Positions 4,810-7,890 of a stretch of 7,890 nucleotides of DNA are shown here, one piece after another (the stretch's first letter is position 1; each line of letters starts with the position of its first letter). A program made the translations under genes and the position numbers. This DNA is from an uncultured Granulicatella sp. (GTDB lineage Bacteria; Bacillota; Bacilli; Lactobacillales; Aerococcaceae), in contig CAMYBO010000055.1 in the NCBI GenBank assembly GCA_947254045.1, forward strand, positions 1-7,890. Direction: 5' to 3'. Below the pieces are notes generated by a model, which saw only the letters and a program-made list of their open reading frames with translations, was not told the DNA's origin and searched no databases.

Positions 4810-6726
4810 ATGACGAAAACAAATATTGTTGTTATCGGTGCAGGATTTGCAGGAGTAGCAGCAACAAAGAAATTATCACGTCATTTCAGAAAAGATAAAG
4901 ATGTTACAATTACTTTAATTGATAAACATCCATATTTAACATACATGACGGAGTTACATGAAGTAGCTGGAGGTCGTGTAGAACCAGAAGCAATTCAATA
5001 TGATTTGCAAAAACTATTTGCTCGTTCAAAAAATGTTCAATTAGTAACGGACAAAGTGGTTAGCTTAGATAAAACTAAAAAATTTGTTAGAACAACTTAC
5101 AAATCTTTCCAATATGATTATTTAGTAATCGGTATGGGTGGAGAAGCAAATGATTTTGGTGTACAAGGTGTGAAAGAACACGGATTTACATTATGGTCAA
5201 TGGAAGATGCAATTAAAATGCGCGAACACATTATTCGTTGTGTAGAACGTGCAGCTAAAGAGCATGTAACTCCAAAACGCCGTGCGTTATTAACATTTAC
5301 AGTTTGTGGTGCTGGATTTACTGGGGTAGAATTAGTCGGTGAAATCATGGACTGGATTCCAGTATTAGCGAAACAATACAACTTAGATGAAAGTGAATTC
5401 TCACTATACATCGTTGAAGCAGTTCCAACTATTTTAAATATGTTAGATGAAAAAGATGCTGCTAAAGCTGAAAAATTCATGACTGGCCGTGGCATTAAAG
5501 TCATTAAAGGGAACGGAATTGAAGAAGTAAAAGAAAACAGCATTCGTTTAGTAGACGGTACTGTTATTCCAACTTACTCATTATTCTGGACAGCTGGTGT
5601 TAAAGCGAATACTGAATCTGAAGTGTTCGGATTCAAATCTGCTCGTGCAGGCCGTTTAGTTGTAAATGAATTCATGCAAGTAGATGGAGAAGAAAACATT
5701 TATGCAATCGGGGACTTAGCATACTACGAAGAACCAGATAAAGAAAATCGTCCAACTCCACAAATCGTTCAAGCAGCTGAACAAACTGGACATACAGCAG
5801 CGAAAAATATTATTGCAGATGTAGAAAATGATGCAAAAGTTGCCTATAAAGGAAAATATGATGGATTCATGGTTTCAATTGGATCTCATTATGGAGTAGC
5901 TTTCTTAATGGGCAAATATCACTTGAGTGGATTCTTTGCAATGTTGATGAAGCATTTAGTAAACATCAAATACTTCTTAGAAATCTTCTCATTATATTAT
6001 GCAATTCAATACGTATTCCACGAATTCTTCCACATTAAAGATCGTCGTAATATCTTCCGTGGACATTTATCACGTTACGGAAATGTTCTTTGGGCATTAC
6101 CATTACGTTTATTCTATGGTGGAATGTGGACAATCGAAGGATTGAAGAAAATCTTTGGTCTTTGGGGTGCGCATAGTTGGATTGATGGAACGCATTTAGC
6201 ATTCCCATTCCCTTGGTTATTAGAACCAACAAGTGCAGCAAGTGGAGCAGCTGAAACAGTGGCAGCAGCAAGTGGAGCAGCAACACAAACAGTAGCAGAA
6301 GTAGCAACTTCATTTGGATTTAACTATTCATATGGTGAACAACCAATGATGGTATTAGATAAAATGCCAGACTGGTTTGCTTCAATTATGCAAATCATGA
6401 TTCCAAATGTTGAAGTAGCACATGTAATGCAAACAATTATGTCATTTGTAGAATTAGCGATTGGTTTAGCAATTATGGCTGGATTCTTAACATGGATTGT
6501 TAATGCAGTAACAGTTGGATTAGTAACAACATTTGTATTGTCAGGTATGTTCTATTGGGTAAATATGTGGTTTATCCCAGCAGCAATTGCTTTAATGAAC
6601 GGATCAGGACGTGCATTTGGTTTAGATTACTACTTCATACCTTGGTTCCAAAAAACTGCTGGTAAATGGTGGTATGGAACTTCGAAACATATTTATGGTT
6701 TCGGTTCAGATAAACAAAAACGTTAA
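4810..6726 (+). CDS. ndh2: type II NADH dehydrogenase with C-terminal DoxX-like membrane domain (Ndh2)
   Basis: A membrane-bound FAD enzyme predicted to oxidise NADH and reduce a (demethyl)menaquinone without pumping protons. It has 638 residues against about 400 for ordinary NDH-2. The flavoprotein part (1 to about 370) has the FAD dinucleotide motif GAGFAG (10-15), the NADH motif GAGFTGVE (167-174), NIYAIGD (296-302), which contacts FAD, and VQAAEQTG (320-327), matching the quinone-site AQxAxQ signature. The extra C-terminal part has hydrophobic helices near 385-404, 426-446, 547-570 and 574-596. LRLFYGGMWTIEGLKK (432-447) and the VELAIGLAIMAGFLT region look like DoxX-family helices. A low-complexity Ala/Ser/Gly/Thr linker (about 473-500) contains two 10-residue repeats. 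The same long architecture is found in the Ndh2 of Gram-positive EET loci such as that of Listeria, which supports an electron-export role over plain aerobic respiration. Aerobic use is still possible. Confidence 0.9.
   Translation: MTKTNIVVIGAGFAGVAATKKLSRHFRKDKDVTITLIDKHPYLTYMTELHEVAGGRVEPEAIQYDLQKLFARSKNVQLVTDKVVSLDKTKKFVRTTYKSFQYDYLVIGMGGEANDFGVQGVKEHGFTLWSMEDAIKMREHIIRCVERAAKEHVTPKRRALLTFTVCGAGFTGVELVGEIMDWIPVLAKQYNLDESEFSLYIVEAVPTILNMLDEKDAAKAEKFMTGRGIKVIKGNGIEEVKENSIRLVDGTVIPTYSLFWTAGVKANTESEVFGFKSARAGRLVVNEFMQVDGEENIYAIGDLAYYEEPDKENRPTPQIVQAAEQTGHTAAKNIIADVENDAKVAYKGKYDGFMVSIGSHYGVAFLMGKYHLSGFFAMLMKHLVNIKYFLEIFSLYYAIQYVFHEFFHIKDRRNIFRGHLSRYGNVLWALPLRLFYGGMWTIEGLKKIFGLWGAHSWIDGTHLAFPFPWLLEPTSAASGAAETVAAASGAATQTVAEVATSFGFNYSYGEQPMMVLDKMPDWFASIMQIMIPNVEVAHVMQTIMSFVELAIGLAIMAGFLTWIVNAVTVGLVTTFVLSGMFYWVNMWFIPAAIALMNGSGRAFGLDYYFIPWFQKTAGKWWYGTSKHIYGFGSDKQKR
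6235..6294 (+). repeat. two 30-bp tandem repeats inside ndh2
   Basis: GCAGCAAGTGGAGCAGC occurs at 6235-6251 and again at 6265-6281, a period of 30 bp. In frame this gives AASGAAETVA and AASGAATQTV (residues 476-495). The unit keeps the reading frame, so copy number could change linker length without breaking the protein. Confidence 0.85.
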
Positions 6727-6733
6727 ATAAGAT

Positions 6734-6758
6734 AAAAGTCGGCTTTGCCGGCTTTTTG
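6734..6758 (+). terminator. terminator between ndh2 and dmkB
   Basis: AAAAGTCGGC (6734-6743) and GCCGGCTTTT (6747-6756) form a 10-bp stem with one G-U pair around a TTT loop. T-residues continue to 6757. It starts 7 nt after the ndh2 stop and ends only about 25 nt before dmkB. It may be partial, allowing read-through at reduced level. The short tail (TTTTTG) fits an imperfect terminator. Confidence 0.8.
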
Positions 6759-6770
6759 TCTATAGTGATT

Positions 6771-6774
6771 GGAG
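6771..6774 (+). promoter_or_regulatory. ribosome site that decides the dmkB start
   Basis: GGAG lies 8 nt before ATG 6783. The in-frame TTG at 6756 lies inside the terminator T-tract and has no ribosome site. A second ATG at 6789 is possible but spaced less well. Confidence 0.65.
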
Positions 6775-6782
6775 AAAAAATT

Positions 6783-7760
6783 ATGGAAATGGTTCATTCA
6801 ATGTGGAATGAATACCCGTTTTTAAAACAGGAATTAACGGCCATTCGTCAGTTGATGTTAGAAAGTGTACAAATGGGAGATGAAGATATTCACCAAGCGA
6901 TTGTAACAATGTTGCAGCAAGGTGGAAAAATGATTCGCCCTGCGTATATGATAATATTTGCTAACTGGAGTAAAAATGGGAATCAGCAACAAGTGAGAGC
7001 TGTTGCAGCAGCGTTAGAATTATTGCATGTCGCAACCTTACTCCATGATGATGTGATTGATGAAGCAGATATGAGGAGAGGGCAAGAGACGCTGAATTCT
7101 CGTTATGGAAATCGTGTGGCGATTTATGCAGGAGATTTTGTTTTAACGAGTTGTTATCAACTTCTTTCAACGTATTTGTCTGATTTAGAGGGGATTTCAC
7201 TTCCGACAAATGGAATGGCACGAGTAGTTGAGGGCGAATTAGCTCAAATGAGAAATCGTTATCGCTATGATTTAGGACTTCAAGAATATTTGAAAGGAAT
7301 TGAAGGAAAGACGGCTCAGTTATTTATGGTTAGCTGTTATATGGGAGCACAATTAGGACAAATGGATGATGCTTTTAGAGCTAAGAAAATTGGGCAGCAA
7401 ATTGGGATGGCGTTTCAAATTTTAGATGATATTTTAGATTATCAAGTAACGCCTGAAGAATTTGGAAAACCTGTGCTAGAAGATGTTGCGCAAGGAGTCT
7501 ATACAGCACCATTAATTTATGCAATGGACAAAGAGTCTCAAAAAATCATTCCGTTATTGGAGAAAAAACAAGAAATTTCTGAACAAGAAAGAGTATTATT
7601 AAGAAAATTAGTACATGATTCTGGTGGCTTGCAACAAGCTCAACAATTAGCACAGCAATATACGAAACAAGCATTATCTCAAATTGATCGTTTGCCAGAA
7701 AGTGATATGAAGGCAATGTTAGCGCAATTAACGAAACAATTGTTAGAGCGTACAATGTAA
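6783..7760 (+). CDS. dmkB: long-chain polyprenyl diphosphate synthase (DmkB/HepT-like)
   Basis: A cytoplasmic trans-prenyltransferase that adds isopentenyl diphosphate units to an allylic primer, making the polyprenyl tail used for (demethyl)menaquinone. The 325-residue length is normal. Visible motifs are GGKMIRP (47-53), the first aspartate-rich motif LHDDVIDEADMRR with Asp89, Asp90 and Asp93, Lys176-Thr177 (EGKTAQLF), and the second motif FQILDDILDY with Asp215, Asp216 and Asp219. Small residues Ala84 and Thr85 sit four to five positions before the first aspartate. This usually leaves the product tunnel open, so a long chain (about C35-C40) is expected rather than farnesyl or geranylgeranyl. 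HepT enzymes of Bacillus need a soluble HepS partner, which is not seen here. Single-subunit relatives act alone. The gene follows ndh2 with a terminator but no clear promoter in the gap, so expression probably depends on read-through from ndh2. Confidence 0.9.
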   Translation: MEMVHSMWNEYPFLKQELTAIRQLMLESVQMGDEDIHQAIVTMLQQGGKMIRPAYMIIFANWSKNGNQQQVRAVAAALELLHVATLLHDDVIDEADMRRGQETLNSRYGNRVAIYAGDFVLTSCYQLLSTYLSDLEGISLPTNGMARVVEGELAQMRNRYRYDLGLQEYLKGIEGKTAQLFMVSCYMGAQLGQMDDAFRAKKIGQQIGMAFQILDDILDYQVTPEEFGKPVLEDVAQGVYTAPLIYAMDKESQKIIPLLEKKQEISEQERVLLRKLVHDSGGLQQAQQLAQQYTKQALSQIDRLPESDMKAMLAQLTKQLLERTM

Positions 7761-7768
7761 AAAAGAAG

Positions 7769-7810
7769 AACTCCAATTGATAGCAATGTAGACTATTGAT
7801 TGGAGTTTTT
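7769..7810 (+). terminator. terminator after dmkB
   Basis: The arm AACTCCAATTGATAG (7770-7784) pairs with CTATTGATTGGAGTT (7793-7807 region) in a 15-bp stem with two G-U pairs and a loop of about 8-9 nt. TTTTT follows directly. An A-run precedes the stem, so it may also stop transcription coming from the right. Confidence 0.88.
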
Positions 7811-7890
7811 ATGTATGAAGATAGGATGTTTTTACTATTGTTTAACATCGGTTTTACAGGTATTGTTAGAATTTGCAATGAGTTATAGGA
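7811..7890 (+). other. tail of the window, upstream DNA of an unseen gene
   Basis: TGTTAGAAT (7864-7872) resembles an extended -10 (TGn plus TAGAAT) without a convincing -35. TTGCAA (7873-7878) could instead be a -35 whose -10 lies past the edge. A short frame from ATG 7811 ends after 25 codons. Another from ATG 7815 runs off the end but has no recognisable family features. No gene is called. Confidence 0.35.

Noticed and set aside
5118..5543. Minus-strand open frame of 141 codons inside ndh2
   Set aside because: It is antisense to the conserved flavoprotein core, and the plus strand carries all expected motifs.
6235..6294. CRISPR-like repeat
   Set aside because: There are only two units, in frame within a coding sequence, and no distinct spacers.
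6035..6313. Minus-strand Leu-rich open frame inside ndh2
   Set aside because: The Leu runs are the complement of the GCA/GTA-rich linker codons, so it is a composition artefact.
6761..6766. TATAGT as a -10 for a separate dmkB promoter
   Set aside because: There is no -35 at 16-18 nt, where the terminator stem lies, and the start would remove the ribosome site.
7546..7878. Minus-strand open frame with hydrophobic stretches across the dmkB 3' end
   Set aside because: It crosses the strong dmkB terminator, and its 5' part lies in the gap without a ribosome site. It is better explained as antisense of dmkB.

Overview
The window reads as chromosomal DNA of a low-GC Gram-positive bacterium of the order Lactobacillales, broadly Enterococcaceae- or Carnobacteriaceae-like. 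The evidence is the AT-rich coding style, strong AGAGGAGG-type ribosome sites, sigma-A promoters, a glnR-glnA operon controlled by GlnR boxes, a FemX/MurM-type peptidoglycan branching enzyme, and a flavin extracellular-electron-transfer (EET) type gene set. The genus cannot be fixed from the sequence alone. Every supported protein gene lies on the + strand.

Layout. (1) 1-585: a promoter fragment and leader, then a broken MetE-like (YxjG/YxjH family) methionine synthase gene. It has a one-base deletion near position 247 and has lost its C-terminal half, so it is a pseudogene. (2) 586-885: 300 bp without a gene. It holds a GC-rich hairpin oriented as a minus-strand terminator, a 16-bp perfect palindrome, a possible insertion-sequence end relic, and the glnRA promoter with two perfect GlnR boxes. 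(3) 886-2598: the nitrogen operon glnR-glnA, closed by a rho-independent terminator. (4) 2685-4099: a monocistronic femX-like gene with its own promoter and terminator. (5) 4141-7808: three genes of a demethylmenaquinone/EET-type respiratory locus. They are a Gx/HepS-type membrane protein (EetB-like), a 638-residue type II NADH dehydrogenase with an added DoxX-like membrane domain (Ndh2), and a long-chain polyprenyl diphosphate synthase (DmkB-like). A strong terminator ends the set. (6) 7809-7890: short upstream DNA of an unseen next gene.

How the genes work together. GlnR and GlnA form a self-regulating nitrogen module: GlnR represses its own operon, and in the Bacillus model feedback-inhibited glutamine synthetase stimulates GlnR. 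The FemX-like enzyme should act on peptidoglycan precursors and has no obvious link to its neighbours. In the last block, DmkB would supply the isoprenoid tail of a quinone, Ndh2 would pass electrons from NADH to that quinone, and the EetB-like protein is a conserved membrane partner in known EET loci. The other expected EET genes (eetA, pplA, dmkA, fmnA, fmnB) are not in the window and may lie downstream or elsewhere.

I found no clearly undescribed system. The most interesting points are the reduced EET-type cluster, the Ndh2-DoxX fusion with a 10-residue repeat in its linker, and the terminator placed directly before dmkB.
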